Part shown: positions 8,197-16,723 of the stretch, piece by piece | How the letters are laid out: every line of letters starts with the position of its first letter | Numbering within the stretch: position 1 is the stretch's first letter | Source of the DNA: an uncultured Bacilli bacterium | GTDB taxonomy: Bacteria > Bacillota_I > Bacilli_A > RF39 > UBA660 | Length of the DNA: 19,850 bases | Direction: 5' to 3' | Assembly: GCA_947623645.1 (NCBI GenBank) | Contig: CANQHK010000009.1 | Span: 1 to 19,850, forward strand | Made by a program: the position numbers and the translations under genes | The notes under the pieces: model-generated | What the model was told of the DNA's origin: nothing | The model's input: only the letters and a program-made list of their open reading frames with translations | Database searches by the model: none

Positions 8197-8226
8197 ATAG
8201 TACCCCCCCCCCATTGAAAAAGTCAA
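8197..8226 (-). promoter_or_regulatory. Promoter of gene A with a G10 tract in its spacer
   Basis: On the minus strand TTGACT (8221-8226) is followed by an 18-base spacer and TACTAT (8197-8202). Ten consecutive G (8203-8212) fill the -10 side of the spacer. The -35 overlaps the tail of the gene B terminator. Loss of one G would give the optimal 17-base spacing. Confidence 0.7.
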
Positions 8227-8227
8227 G

Positions 8228-8254
8228 AAAAAAGTAGGAACTTTTTCCTACTTT
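8228..8254 (-). terminator. Intrinsic terminator after surface protein B gene
   Basis: Minus strand: a perfect 10-bp stem AAAGTAGGAA / TTCCTACTTT (8245-8254 with 8231-8240), 4-base loop, then a T-rich tail. Confidence 0.9.
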
Positions 8255-8304
8255 ACATTTTAGTTTACATTCTTTTATTTGAAATAATTTTGTTTACAGT
8301 ATTT

Positions 8305-10248
8305 CTAGAAAGAAATAAGAACTGCACGAGAAGAATTGTGACTGGTAGAAAATCCATCGTTGTAGCTGAAAGCAAACACTCCAGGATTGGAAGTACCATT
8401 GTAATGGCCACCACGATAGAGCCAAGGATAACTAGAGGAAACAAAGGTAGCATCATCATTATACCATCCAGAAGTCTCGGATAATGCATGTCCATAACAT
8501 GTTCCTTCACAAACAGTTGCTATATCTTCTACTTCGTATAAATCATAATACTTAGCATCTGGAATTTGATTAGTTTCTCCTTCTGTAACAAACCCGGAAC
8601 TCTTTATCAATGGTTTATTACTTTCATCTTTTAAAGCTCCCATAACAAATTCCCAAGCTCCTCCACTCATATCATAAACTCCTGTTATATTTCCAGTTGT
8701 ACTTGCACTCTTTCCATCTTCTCCATCATATTTATTTTCAGAATTATCACATATACTAGAATCCTGATTTGCATTCTGATCATTTGCTCCAATTCCTGTT
8801 TTATAATTTTCGCAATTATTAATTTTCACTTCTTTATCTGTTGAAGTTAAATATGTATTATTTCCATATTTTCCATATTTACTTTGAGAAAGATAAGCAA
8901 CTACTCCCCATTCACTATTTTTCATCATATGAACATCCACATTATTTTGATCCGTTTCAAATCCAAATGGATTTCCAGATCTCTGCATACTTTTTATTGC
9001 ATAAAGGAAATTTGCTATATTATTCCATCTTAAAGATACTTTGTTAGGAAGAATCTCTATTCCATCCGCATTTACACAATTTTCACTTGTACAATTTAAA
9101 CTATTTTTATTAGAATCTGAAGCATTCTCCGATAAACTACTATGACTGAGTTCAAATTTTCCTACCCAAATTCCGGATACTCTTTGATCTCCAAATCGAA
9201 ATCCATCCGGTGTTCTCCATGTTTCATCAATAGTTGCTACATCAGTGTATTGGGCCGTTCCTGCATCGGTTTTATATTTATCAATAAATTTTATATCAAT
9301 TGCTCCTGGTAAACTCGCTGTTGGATTGGAATCTTCTGCTTTTAGTTTTTTCCCGTAATAACTGGTTCCATTATCTTCTGATTTAATCGTATAACTATAT
9401 CTTGGTATCCATACCCACCATGTATTTATATTATCTTCTAACACAACTTTTCCAACAGCATCATCGAGTAAATCTCCATCTTCATCAAAATAATTATCTC
9501 TTGCATCAGCTACTACAGTTACAGCATTCGCCCACTCCTGTTTACTATAATCATACCATCCATCATCAATATCAGCTACCTTCCATCCTCCATTATTATC
9601 GTTAGCTGTCTCATCATAAACGATTGGAAGCATATTCTTTCCAAGCTCTGGTGGATTTGGCTTCGTTTCATAATTTTCATAGGGCTCTTGAGATGCTTCT
9701 ACCTGTAATTTTCCATAATAAAATTTATCTTCTTCATCAATTGTGGCTTCTTCTTCCAACCAAAGTCTTAATTCATAATTTTTGGTTTCATTTTTTGCTA
9801 ATTCCCCAACTTCTATTACTGTTGTTGATGAATTCAAAAAACGTACTTCTCCCTCTACTCCATTAGCCTTTAGAGAATATCTTATTTTATCAGGACTTAA
9901 GAATTCACAATTTATACACGCTTCTTTTTCTTCCGTATCTTCTAAAATAGAAATTCGATAATATTCTTTTAAAGTCCCTGTATTGGTTAATGTAAAAGTA
10001 TAAGGTTTTAAAGTTTTTCCTTCATCATCCTTCATAGGATAAGCATTAAGTAAACGAATTGCATTTTTTTCATCTTCTATTTTAAAAGCTAACGTTCCAA
10101 TTTTTACAGAATAATGAGTAACTCCTGTAATTCTTGCATTAACAAGAGCATAACTGATAGAAATTAAAGACACAAAAAGAGTCCCTACTAGAAAAACTAG
10201 TAATGATAGTTTTCTTACCATGAATTTTCTAAGTCTTTTTCTTTTCAT
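8305..10248 (-). CDS. Surface protein B: SipW/camelysin-like domain plus FGE/C-type-lectin-fold domain
   Basis: A 647-residue paralog of C and A without LamG repeats. The ATG at 10248 is preferred: AGGATGGTGG lies just upstream, while the in-frame ATG at 10275 overlaps the TATAAT -10 box and could not be translated from this promoter. A basic N-terminus (MKRKRLRKFMVRK) and a hydrophobic segment ending SISYALVNA are followed by a camelysin-like beta domain (IGTLAFKIED; FTLTNTGTLKEYYRISILED) and, from about base 9430, the FGE-like domain (WWVWIPRYSYT, RTPDGFRFG, GIWVGKFELS, NSEWGVVAYLSQSKYG, GVYDMSGGAWEFVMG, CEGTCYGHALSE, PWLYRGG). CxxxC pairs suit an extracellular, disulfide-bonded domain. It has its own consensus promoter and terminator, so it is a single-gene unit. 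The binding partner is unknown. Confidence 0.85.
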   Translation of the reverse strand: MKRKRLRKFMVRKLSLLVFLVGTLFVSLISISYALVNARITGVTHYSVKIGTLAFKIEDEKNAIRLLNAYPMKDDEGKTLKPYTFTLTNTGTLKEYYRISILEDTEEKEACINCEFLSPDKIRYSLKANGVEGEVRFLNSSTTVIEVGELAKNETKNYELRLWLEEEATIDEEDKFYYGKLQVEASQEPYENYETKPNPPELGKNMLPIVYDETANDNNGGWKVADIDDGWYDYSKQEWANAVTVVADARDNYFDEDGDLLDDAVGKVVLEDNINTWWVWIPRYSYTIKSEDNGTSYYGKKLKAEDSNPTASLPGAIDIKFIDKYKTDAGTAQYTDVATIDETWRTPDGFRFGDQRVSGIWVGKFELSHSSLSENASDSNKNSLNCTSENCVNADGIEILPNKVSLRWNNIANFLYAIKSMQRSGNPFGFETDQNNVDVHMMKNSEWGVVAYLSQSKYGKYGNNTYLTSTDKEVKINNCENYKTGIGANDQNANQDSSICDNSENKYDGEDGKSASTTGNITGVYDMSGGAWEFVMGALKDESNKPLIKSSGFVTEGETNQIPDAKYYDLYEVEDIATVCEGTCYGHALSETSGWYNDDATFVSSSYPWLYRGGHYNGTSNPGVFAFSYNDGFSTSHNSSRAVLISF

Positions 10249-10273
10249 GTTCCACCATCCTACTCTATTACTC

Positions 10274-10303
10274 ATTATAGCACTCTCTCTATTTTCTTGT
10301 CAA
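10274..10303 (-). promoter_or_regulatory. Promoter of gene B
   Basis: TTGACA (10298-10303) and TATAAT (10274-10279) with an 18-base spacer and TGC before the -10 (extended -10). Both hexamers are consensus, predicting strong, constitutive expression in contrast to gene A. Confidence 0.9.
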
Positions 10304-10385
10304 TACATTTTAATTTCATAAAATTGGGGTCTTTTTCTTCTTTTGCTAATTACTTTAATTTTCCATTTTATATTTAAAAAGTATC

Positions 10386-10413
10386 AAAAAAAGTAGATTT
10401 TACAACCTACTTT
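10386..10413 (-). terminator. Intrinsic terminator after surface protein C gene
   Basis: Minus strand: stem AAAGTAGG / TCTACTTT around a short loop followed by TTTTTTTG. The hairpin resembles the one after gene B, consistent with duplication of gene plus terminator. Confidence 0.85.
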
Positions 10414-10444
10414 ACATTTTAATTTACATTAATTCACTAACATT

Positions 10445-12436
10445 CTAAAAAGAAATAAGAACTGCATGAGTAGAAGCATAATCGTGAGCACTACCATAAT
10501 ATCTACCACTATAAAATATACCTGCCGCCAAATCACCACCGCGACTTCCACCACGAATAACCCAAGGATTATTATAAGAAACAAAGGCAATATCATCATT
10601 ATACCATTTTGAGGTCTCAGATAAAGCATGGCCAAAACAAATTCCCAAATTACAAGCAGTTTTAGTCAAATTTCCTTCTTCTGAACTTGGCTCAGTACTT
10701 TTGTATAAATCATAATACTTAACTTCAGGAAAGCTAGTTCCAACTATATGACCATTATCTTTATCCATGCCACTAAATCCAGAATTAGAAGAACTATCAT
10801 ATCCACTTCTTGGATTTTCCCCATCTGATAATACTCCCATGACATATTCCCAAGCACCACCACTCATATCATAGATTCCTGTAATATTTCCAGTTGTACT
10901 TGCTCCTCCTCCACAAGAACCTGTTCCATCATTTCTATTCTCTATATCATCATACTTGCATGTACTAGAAGAAGAACTTTCAGTCATCGGTATTTTTCCA
11001 CTACTACTTCCTGTATAAAAACTAGTTGAATTATTTTTATAAATTTCTTTATTGGTTTCTGTATACATATTATTTCCATATTTTCCATATTTACTTTGAG
11101 AAAGATAGGCTGTTACTCCCCATTCACTATTTTTAATCATATGTATATCTACTTTATTTTGATCTGTTACAAATCCAAATGGATTCCCCACTCTTTGCAT
11201 ACTTTTTATTGCATAAAAGAAATTTGCTACATTATTATATCTTAAAGATACTTTGTTTGGTAGTATTTCTAGTCCATCTGCTCTCTCACAATTTTCTTTT
11301 GATTCTATACAATTTAAATTATTATTAGAAGTATCCGATGATGAAGTTTTATGGCTTAACTCAAACTTTCCTACCCAAATTCCGGATACTCTTTGATCTC
11401 CAAATCGAAATCCATCCGGTGTTCTCCAAGTCCCATCAATTGGTACTTCTTCACTATATTGAGCAGTACCTGTATCGGTTTTATATTTATCAATAAATTT
11501 TATATCAATTGCTCCTGGTAAACTTGCTGTTGGATTTTGATCTTCTTCATTCAACTTTCTTCCATAATAACTACCCCCATCTTCTGATTTTATTGTATAA
11601 CTATATCTTGGTATCCATACCCACCATGTATTCATACTAGTTTCTGGAACATCTTTTCCAATAGCATCATCGAGTAAATCTCCATCTTCATCAAAATAAG
11701 TATCTCTTTCACTTGCTACTACAGTTACAGCATTTGCCCACTCTTGTTTACTGTAATCATACCATCTAGTACGAGTATCTGCAACTTTCCAACTTCCTTC
11801 ATTATAAACAATAGGAAGCATATTCTTAGCTAACTCTGGTGGATTTGGCTTTGTTTCATAGTTTTCGTATGGTTCTTGAGAGGCTTCTATCTGTAACTTT
11901 CCATAATACAATTTATCCTCTTCATCAATGGTGGCTCCTTCGTCCAACCAAAGTCTTAGTTCATAATTTTTGGTTTCATTTTTTGCTAATTCTCCAACTT
12001 CAATAACTGCTTTATCACTATTTAAATATTGACTATCTCCATCAGTTCCATTCGTTGTTAGAGAATATCTTATTTTATCAGGAGTTAAGAACTTACAATT
12101 TGTACATGCTGCTTTTTCTTCTGTATCCTCTATAATTAATATTTGATAATACTCTTTTAAAGTTCCCGTATTCGTTAATGTAAAAGCATAAGGTTTTAAA
12201 GTTTTTCCTTTGTTATCTGTCATAGGATAAGCATTAAGTAAACGAATAGCATTCTCCTCATCTTGTATCTCAAAAGCCAACGTTCCAATCTTTACAGAAT
12301 AATGAGTAACTCCTGTAATCCTTGCATTGACAAGAGCATAACTGATAGAAATTAAAGACACAAAAAGAGTCCCTACTAGAAATACTAGCAACGATAGTTT
12401 TCTTACCATGAATTTTCTAAGTCTTTTTCTTTTCAT
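10445..12436 (-). CDS. Surface protein C: SipW/camelysin-like domain plus FGE/C-type-lectin-fold domain
   Basis: A 663-residue paralog of B. The first 55 residues are almost the same as in B (MKRKRLRKFMVRKLSLLVFL onward) and the first roughly 200 bases are near-identical in DNA, indicating recent duplication or gene conversion. Order: basic N-terminus and signal/anchor segment, camelysin-like beta domain to about residue 190, linker with WYDYSKQEWANAVTVVA, then the FGE-like domain from about base 11640 (WWVWIPRYSYT, GIWVGKFELS, NSEWGVTAYLSQSKYG, GIYDMSGGAWEYVMG, CFGHALSE, PWVIRGG). GAGGATG precedes the ATG. It lies 65 bases after the pilin-like gene with no clear promoter or terminator between, so it is probably co-transcribed with the dcw genes. 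The extracellular binding role is inferred. Confidence 0.85.
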   Translation of the reverse strand: MKRKRLRKFMVRKLSLLVFLVGTLFVSLISISYALVNARITGVTHYSVKIGTLAFEIQDEENAIRLLNAYPMTDNKGKTLKPYAFTLTNTGTLKEYYQILIIEDTEEKAACTNCKFLTPDKIRYSLTTNGTDGDSQYLNSDKAVIEVGELAKNETKNYELRLWLDEGATIDEEDKLYYGKLQIEASQEPYENYETKPNPPELAKNMLPIVYNEGSWKVADTRTRWYDYSKQEWANAVTVVASERDTYFDEDGDLLDDAIGKDVPETSMNTWWVWIPRYSYTIKSEDGGSYYGRKLNEEDQNPTASLPGAIDIKFIDKYKTDTGTAQYSEEVPIDGTWRTPDGFRFGDQRVSGIWVGKFELSHKTSSSDTSNNNLNCIESKENCERADGLEILPNKVSLRYNNVANFFYAIKSMQRVGNPFGFVTDQNKVDIHMIKNSEWGVTAYLSQSKYGKYGNNMYTETNKEIYKNNSTSFYTGSSSGKIPMTESSSSSTCKYDDIENRNDGTGSCGGGASTTGNITGIYDMSGGAWEYVMGVLSDGENPRSGYDSSSNSGFSGMDKDNGHIVGTSFPEVKYYDLYKSTEPSSEEGNLTKTACNLGICFGHALSETSKWYNDDIAFVSYNNPWVIRGGSRGGDLAAGIFYSGRYYGSAHDYASTHAVLISF

Positions 12437-12501
12437 GTATCATCATCCTCACATTCGATTATTTTACTCAAACTATTGATTTTTCTATTATCAAATCTAA
12501 T

Positions 12502-12903
12502 CTAATCCGTTGCAGTACAAACTTTTGTCGTCGTTCCTTTTTCTTTTAAAACTTTTCCTTCTTTTGTTTTACAAGCAAGCAATGCATCATCATAAGTGAA
12601 TTTCTTCCCTGATCTAGAAAGGAGTAAGGTTCCCTCACATACGACTCCTTCTTCTTTTACTAAATTTCTTTCTACCAAAGTACTGTATTTTACACTATAG
12701 CAAGACCCATCTTCCAAATAATTTTTTCTACTTTCTAGGTAAAGATCTGCTCCTAATTTAACCAAATCATAATAATACGTATATTTTGTTTCATCATTGG
12801 TTTTAATCAATACATTATAAGTTTGTATAGCAATCGTTGAAATAATTCCTAAAATAACTAAAACAGATAGTAATTCAATTAAAGTAAATCCATTTTTTTT
12901 CAT
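12502..12903 (-). CDS. Type IV pilin-like (pseudopilin) protein
   Basis: A 133-residue protein with a textbook class III signal: MKKN then GFTLIELL. Prepilin peptidase would cut after G5, leaving F6 as +1 and E10 as the conserved +5 glutamate. The hydrophobic helix runs to about residue 28. The globular part has four cysteines (GSCYS, VVCEG, LLACK, KVCTA), possibly two disulfides. The ATG overlaps the pbpB TGA by four bases (ATGA), so it is translationally coupled to a cell-division PBP. Codons 2-4 contain an A8 tract (12893-12900). No prepilin peptidase, ATPase or other pilus gene is in the window. The role (competence-like pilus, secretion pseudopilus or surface display with proteins A-C) is open. 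Confidence 0.9.
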   Translation of the reverse strand: MKKNGFTLIELLSVLVILGIISTIAIQTYNVLIKTNDETKYTYYYDLVKLGADLYLESRKNYLEDGSCYSVKYSTLVERNLVKEEGVVCEGTLLLSRSGKKFTYDDALLACKTKEGKVLKEKGTTTKVCTATD

Positions 12904-15032
12904 GATGGAATCTCCTCCTCTACTTTTTTAAATTTCTCATCACAAACTACTTCTAAAGAAGATATTTCAACAACCGGTGTTCCCTCCTTAATAGAAGTGC
13001 TACTTACATAGCCATTTCCTTGAAAAGTAACCGGAATACTTAAAAGTTTAGCAAGCACTTGTACTTCCTTTTTACTCCATCCTGTTAAATTTGGAAGAGT
13101 AAGAGAAGGGTCATTGGTAATTAAAAAGATTTTTTCATCCGTTGTTACAACCGTATTTTTAGCAGGATATTGTTCAATAACTTTATTTCCTCCTCCTAAA
13201 GGAACAACCGAAAAACCTAAATCTGTTAAAGCCGTAACGGCTGTTGTAGTATTTTTATTAATATAAGAAGAAAGTTCGATTTCTTCGGTTGGAACAATTT
13301 TTTCTCCAACTTTATTATTTCTTATTTTACTCATATTTTCAATAATTTCTTTGACTAAACTTGCAAGGGAACTAGGAGAATTCGGACGAGGTCTTTTAAC
13401 ATTAGCATAAATAATAATATCTGGATCACTCTTTGGATAAATTCCAGCAAATCCACGAATAACATCACTATTTCCTGTTAAGTAACCGGTTCCATTTTCA
13501 CTAGCGATCTGCGCTGTTCCAGTTTTTGCAATAATATCGTATCCATCCATTTTATAGGACGTTCCTGTTCCTGATTGAACGACCGTTTCCATTAAATCTT
13601 TCATTTTATTAACCGTTGCTTCACTAGCAACACGTTCTAATTCTTTTCTTTCATTTTGTAAAACAACATTTCCTTCACTATCAACAATTTTATCGACCAA
13701 GTAAGGTTGTAACAAAACACCTCCATTGGTTAGAGAAGTTAAAGCTTTAATATACTGAATAGAAGTTGTCATAATTCCTTGTCCAAACCCTGCATTAAAT
13801 ACTTCTGTTTCATATTTAAAATTCAATTTCCCAGCAGTTTCATTGGCAAGTTCAATTCCTGTTTTGGAACCAAATCCCAATTTTTTATAATAATTTAAAA
13901 GTTCTTTTCGACTTAAATATTTGCTAATTAAATTAACAACTCCAACATTACTAGATTTAGCAAACCCCTCATCATACGTAATATATCCCCAACCTTCTCT
14001 TTTCCAATCACCAATTTCTGTTCCATCAGTTGTTTTAAAAATTCCGGATTTAAACTTTTCTTCTCCATTGTAACGACCTGCTTCCATCACAGCCATATAA
14101 GAAAATATTTTCATAGTAGATCCTGGTTCAAAAGCAACACTAATATTGGGATCCAAATAATTTTCAATATTTCTTTTATTCGGGTCAAAAGATGGATATG
14201 TTGCAAGTCCTAAAATTTTTCCTGTTTTTGCCTCTGCAACAGCAATATTAATTTGATCAAAATTATATTTTTCTGCAACATTGTCGATTGCTTGTTCAAT
14301 CAAAAACTGAACACTTGCATCAATCGTTAAATAGATATCATAACCATTTTGAGCTTCCTGAACAACTTCATTTGTTCCAGCAATTTTATACCCCTTTAAA
14401 TCTTTTTGATATTCCCGAAATCCATCTACTCCAGTTAATTCTTTATCATAAAGAGCTTCTAGTCCCAGTTCTCCTTGAATAAGTCCTTCATTATTTTGTC
14501 TTGCATATCCTAAAGTATAAGACAAAAAATCTCCTTTTGGATAATATCTTTTTTGGGTTTCTATAAAATCGATTCCATCTAGATTTAAAGCAACAATCTT
14601 ATCTTTCGTTAACTCTGTAAGCCCTTTTCCAGCATTCCCAAATTCTGTCTGATAAACATCTTTTTGAAGAAGTTTTAATATACTTTCTTGATCCATATTA
14701 ATGACAGTTGCTAAAGAAGAAGCTGTCGTCTCTTTATCTTTCACATAATTTCCTTCTCCTCTAGATTCTTTTAAATAAGCAATTAAAGTATAAGAATAAA
14801 CATTTTCTGCTAGGGCTTCCCCATTAACATCATAAATCGTTCCTCTTTTTGCCGTAATCGTATCATGTCTTGTTGTTCTTTTGGAAGCAAAACTTTTTAA
14901 ATTAATCCCATCCACTTCTTTATTTAAAGAAATATAAGCACACCGGACAAATAAAATAGCAAATAAAAAAAGAACAAGAAAATAAACGATGTTCGTAAAA
15001 CGAATATGATTTCTTGCTCTTTTTTTCTTCAT
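12900..15032 (-). CDS. pbpB: Division-specific class B penicillin-binding protein with PASTA domains
   Basis: A 710-residue septal transpeptidase of the PBP2B/PBP2x/SpoVD type (FtsI equivalent). One N-terminal TM helix (about 12-34) leads into the class B dimerization domain (RGTIYDVNGEALAEN at 63-77). Catalytic motifs: S305-TMK in EPGSTMK, SSN at 360-362, and KTG at 503-505 in IAKTGTAQIA. Two PASTA-like repeats follow (about 586-640 and 644-690; the second begins LPNLTGWSKKEVQ). It cross-links peptidoglycan at the septum, partnered by FtsL. It begins 3 bases after the ftsL stop, and its own stop overlaps the pilin-like start. Confidence 0.95.
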   Translation of the reverse strand: MKKKRARNHIRFTNIVYFLVLFLFAILFVRCAYISLNKEVDGINLKSFASKRTTRHDTITAKRGTIYDVNGEALAENVYSYTLIAYLKESRGEGNYVKDKETTASSLATVINMDQESILKLLQKDVYQTEFGNAGKGLTELTKDKIVALNLDGIDFIETQKRYYPKGDFLSYTLGYARQNNEGLIQGELGLEALYDKELTGVDGFREYQKDLKGYKIAGTNEVVQEAQNGYDIYLTIDASVQFLIEQAIDNVAEKYNFDQINIAVAEAKTGKILGLATYPSFDPNKRNIENYLDPNISVAFEPGSTMKIFSYMAVMEAGRYNGEEKFKSGIFKTTDGTEIGDWKREGWGYITYDEGFAKSSNVGVVNLISKYLSRKELLNYYKKLGFGSKTGIELANETAGKLNFKYETEVFNAGFGQGIMTTSIQYIKALTSLTNGGVLLQPYLVDKIVDSEGNVVLQNERKELERVASEATVNKMKDLMETVVQSGTGTSYKMDGYDIIAKTGTAQIASENGTGYLTGNSDVIRGFAGIYPKSDPDIIIYANVKRPRPNSPSSLASLVKEIIENMSKIRNNKVGEKIVPTEEIELSSYINKNTTTAVTALTDLGFSVVPLGGGNKVIEQYPAKNTVVTTDEKIFLITNDPSLTLPNLTGWSKKEVQVLAKLLSIPVTFQGNGYVSSTSIKEGTPVVEISSLEVVCDEKFKKVEEEIPS

Positions 15033-15035
15033 AGT

Positions 15036-15335
15036 CTATTCCTTCCCTTCTACGGTTTTAATACTATTATTATTATAACCCAATCCTTGTTCTTTTGCAA
15101 CCTTTTGAATCGTATCTAGAGAAGTTAATTCATTAATCTTCATAGTTAAGCTTTCATTTTTCTTTTCTTGCTTTGTAATTTCTTTTTTGCTTTTTTCAAC
15201 TTCATAATTTACTTTTGAAAGGGTTGCTTGTGAGAAAATGATAGAAATTGGTGTAATAACAAGTAAAGCAATGGTAAAAACGTATAGTAACCTTTCAAAT
15301 TTACTCATTTTTAATCTCTTTTTGATAACTTTCAT
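15036..15335 (-). CDS. ftsL: FtsL-like cell-division protein
   Basis: A 99-residue bitopic membrane protein: short basic cytoplasmic N-terminus, one TM helix (about 16-35), then a lysine/glutamate-rich coiled coil (about 38-75) ending in SLDTIQKVAKEQGLGY, typical of the FtsL C-terminus. Sequence conservation in this family is low; position between rsmH and pbpB is decisive. AGAGGA six bases before the ATG supports the start at 15335 over the internal ATG at codon 10. It would form the FtsL/DivIC-type complex that regulates the septal synthase. Confidence 0.88.
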   Translation of the reverse strand: MKVIKKRLKMSKFERLLYVFTIALLVITPISIIFSQATLSKVNYEVEKSKKEITKQEKKNESLTMKINELTSLDTIQKVAKEQGLGYNNNSIKTVEGKE

Positions 15336-15356
15336 ATCGATTCCTCTTTTCTTCTT

Positions 15357-16280
15357 TTATTTTATTCTTTCAATCACGCGAAGGGTTGCGCTTCGACTTC
15401 TTGGGTTTTTTAGAAGTTCTTCTTCACTTGCTGTAATTCCTTTTTTATAAACAAGTTGAAAGTCTGGTAAATATTCTTCTGGAATATTGGGTAGACCTTG
15501 AACTTTTTCATCGATTTTCGTATATTCTCGAAATAAATTTTTAACGATCTTATCTTCTAGAGAGTGGAATGTGATAACGGCACATCTTCCATGAATATCC
15601 AGTAAAGATAGAGCATCTCTTAAACTAGAATCTAAGATTTCTAACTCGTGGTTTACTTCAATGCGAATTGCTTGAAAAGTACGTCTTGCCGGATGTTTTT
15701 CACGCATTGCTTTTTGTGGAAGGCTAGATTTAATAATATTGACTAGTTCAAAAGTCGTTTCAATCGGCTTCTTGCTTCTTTCTAAAACAATCTTTCGAGC
15801 GATACTTTTAGCAAACTTTTCTTCTCCATAATCGCGAAGAATTCTGATTAAATCTTCTTCTCTATATTCATTAACAACATTATAAGCAGAAAAATCTTGA
15901 TCCAAATCCATTCGCATATCAAGAGGTGCATCTTGATGATAACTAAATCCACGTGCTGCTTCATCCAGTTGTGGTGAAGACACCCCTAGATCAAAGAGAA
16001 TTCCTTGAACTTTCGAAATTCCTCTTTGATCTAGTTCCTTCTTCATGTTAAAAAAGTTATTCTTTATGATCGTGAACGAATCGCTAATTTTTTCGAGTCT
16101 TTTCCTTGCTGCATCAATGGCTATTCGATCTTGATCAAAGGCGAATAAGTGCCCCCCTCTTATTCTTTTTAAAATTTCACTGGAGTGACCTCCATAACCA
16201 AGTGTTGCATCAACATAGACCCCGTCTTCCTGAATTTGTAAGGCTTCTAGGACTTCTTCTAATAAGACACTAATATGCAT
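15357..16280 (-). CDS. rsmH: 16S rRNA m4C1402 methyltransferase RsmH
   Basis: A 307-residue protein beginning MHISVLLEEVLEAL. The start at 16280 has GGGAGG six bases upstream and follows the mraZ stop by one base (TAA-A-ATG); an upstream in-frame TTG at 16298 lies inside mraZ and is not needed. SAM-binding features include YVDATLGYGGHSSEIL near the N-terminus and FDLGVSSPQLDEAARGFSY. Family blocks REKHPARRTFQAIRIEVN and VITFHSLEDKIVK are intact, and it ends NPRSRSATLRVIERIK. It N4-methylates C1402 of 16S rRNA in the decoding site. Second gene of the dcw operon. Confidence 0.97.
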   Translation of the reverse strand: MHISVLLEEVLEALQIQEDGVYVDATLGYGGHSSEILKRIRGGHLFAFDQDRIAIDAARKRLEKISDSFTIIKNNFFNMKKELDQRGISKVQGILFDLGVSSPQLDEAARGFSYHQDAPLDMRMDLDQDFSAYNVVNEYREEDLIRILRDYGEEKFAKSIARKIVLERSKKPIETTFELVNIIKSSLPQKAMREKHPARRTFQAIRIEVNHELEILDSSLRDALSLLDIHGRCAVITFHSLEDKIVKNLFREYTKIDEKVQGLPNIPEEYLPDFQLVYKKGITASEEELLKNPRSRSATLRVIERIK

Positions 16281-16281
16281 T

Positions 16282-16716
16282 TTAAACCTCCCCGTCAAAT
16301 AAATGTTCTGCTATATCGGAGAAGTTTTCTTCATTTGCAAGATAGAACTTGTCCCATTCCTCTTTTGCCCAAATTTCAAGGCGTTCACCAACTCCAACGA
16401 TAATACAATCTTTTTGAATACTGGCATACTCCAACAAATTCATTGGCAAAAGAATACGACCTTGCTTGTCAAATTCAAGTTCCGTAGCACCTGAGAGGAA
16501 GAATCTCATAAAGTTGCGGGCATCTTTTTTGGTGAAAGATAACGTATGTAATTTTTCTGTTAAGTGATTCCATTCTTCTTTGGGATAGAGGAACAAACAT
16601 TTATCAATTCCTCTTGTTAAGACGAAGGAAGAGCCTAAATTTTCCCGATATTTTGATGGAATAATCAAACGTTTCTTTTCATCAATTGCATGTCGAAATT
16701 CGCCCATCATCAACAT
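16282..16716 (-). CDS. mraZ: MraZ, dcw-operon transcriptional regulator
   Basis: A 144-residue protein, the normal length (about 143). The two AbrB-like halves are visible: MGEFRHAIDEKKRLIIPSKYR and ELEFDKQGRILLPMNLLEYA. The ATG at 16716 is preferred because GGGGGA precedes it by six bases; an in-frame TTG at 16746 falls inside the operator repeats. MraZ binds direct repeats upstream of its own gene and controls the division cluster, and such repeats are present at 16724-16753. First gene of mraZ-rsmH-ftsL-pbpB-pilin. Confidence 0.96.
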   Translation of the reverse strand: MLMMGEFRHAIDEKKRLIIPSKYRENLGSSFVLTRGIDKCLFLYPKEEWNHLTEKLHTLSFTKKDARNFMRFFLSGATELEFDKQGRILLPMNLLEYASIQKDCIIVGVGERLEIWAKEEWDKFYLANEENFSDIAEHLFDGEV

Positions 16717-16723
16717 TTTGAAT

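Noticed and set aside
8290..8484. Plus-strand open frame of 64 codons opposite the end of gene B
   Set aside because: Antisense shadow of the well-supported FGE-like domain, with no ribosome site; similar antisense frames at 7357-7563, 9402-9866, 14288-14482 and 17177-17425 were rejected for the same reason.
10249..10275. Upstream ATG start for surface protein B
   Set aside because: That ATG overlaps the TATAAT box of a consensus promoter, so it would not be in the transcript; the ATG at 10248 also matches the start of paralog C.
4918..12436. A diversity-generating retroelement within the window
   Set aside because: No reverse transcriptase, accessory protein or template-repeat copy is present; only the target-like protein ends can be reported.
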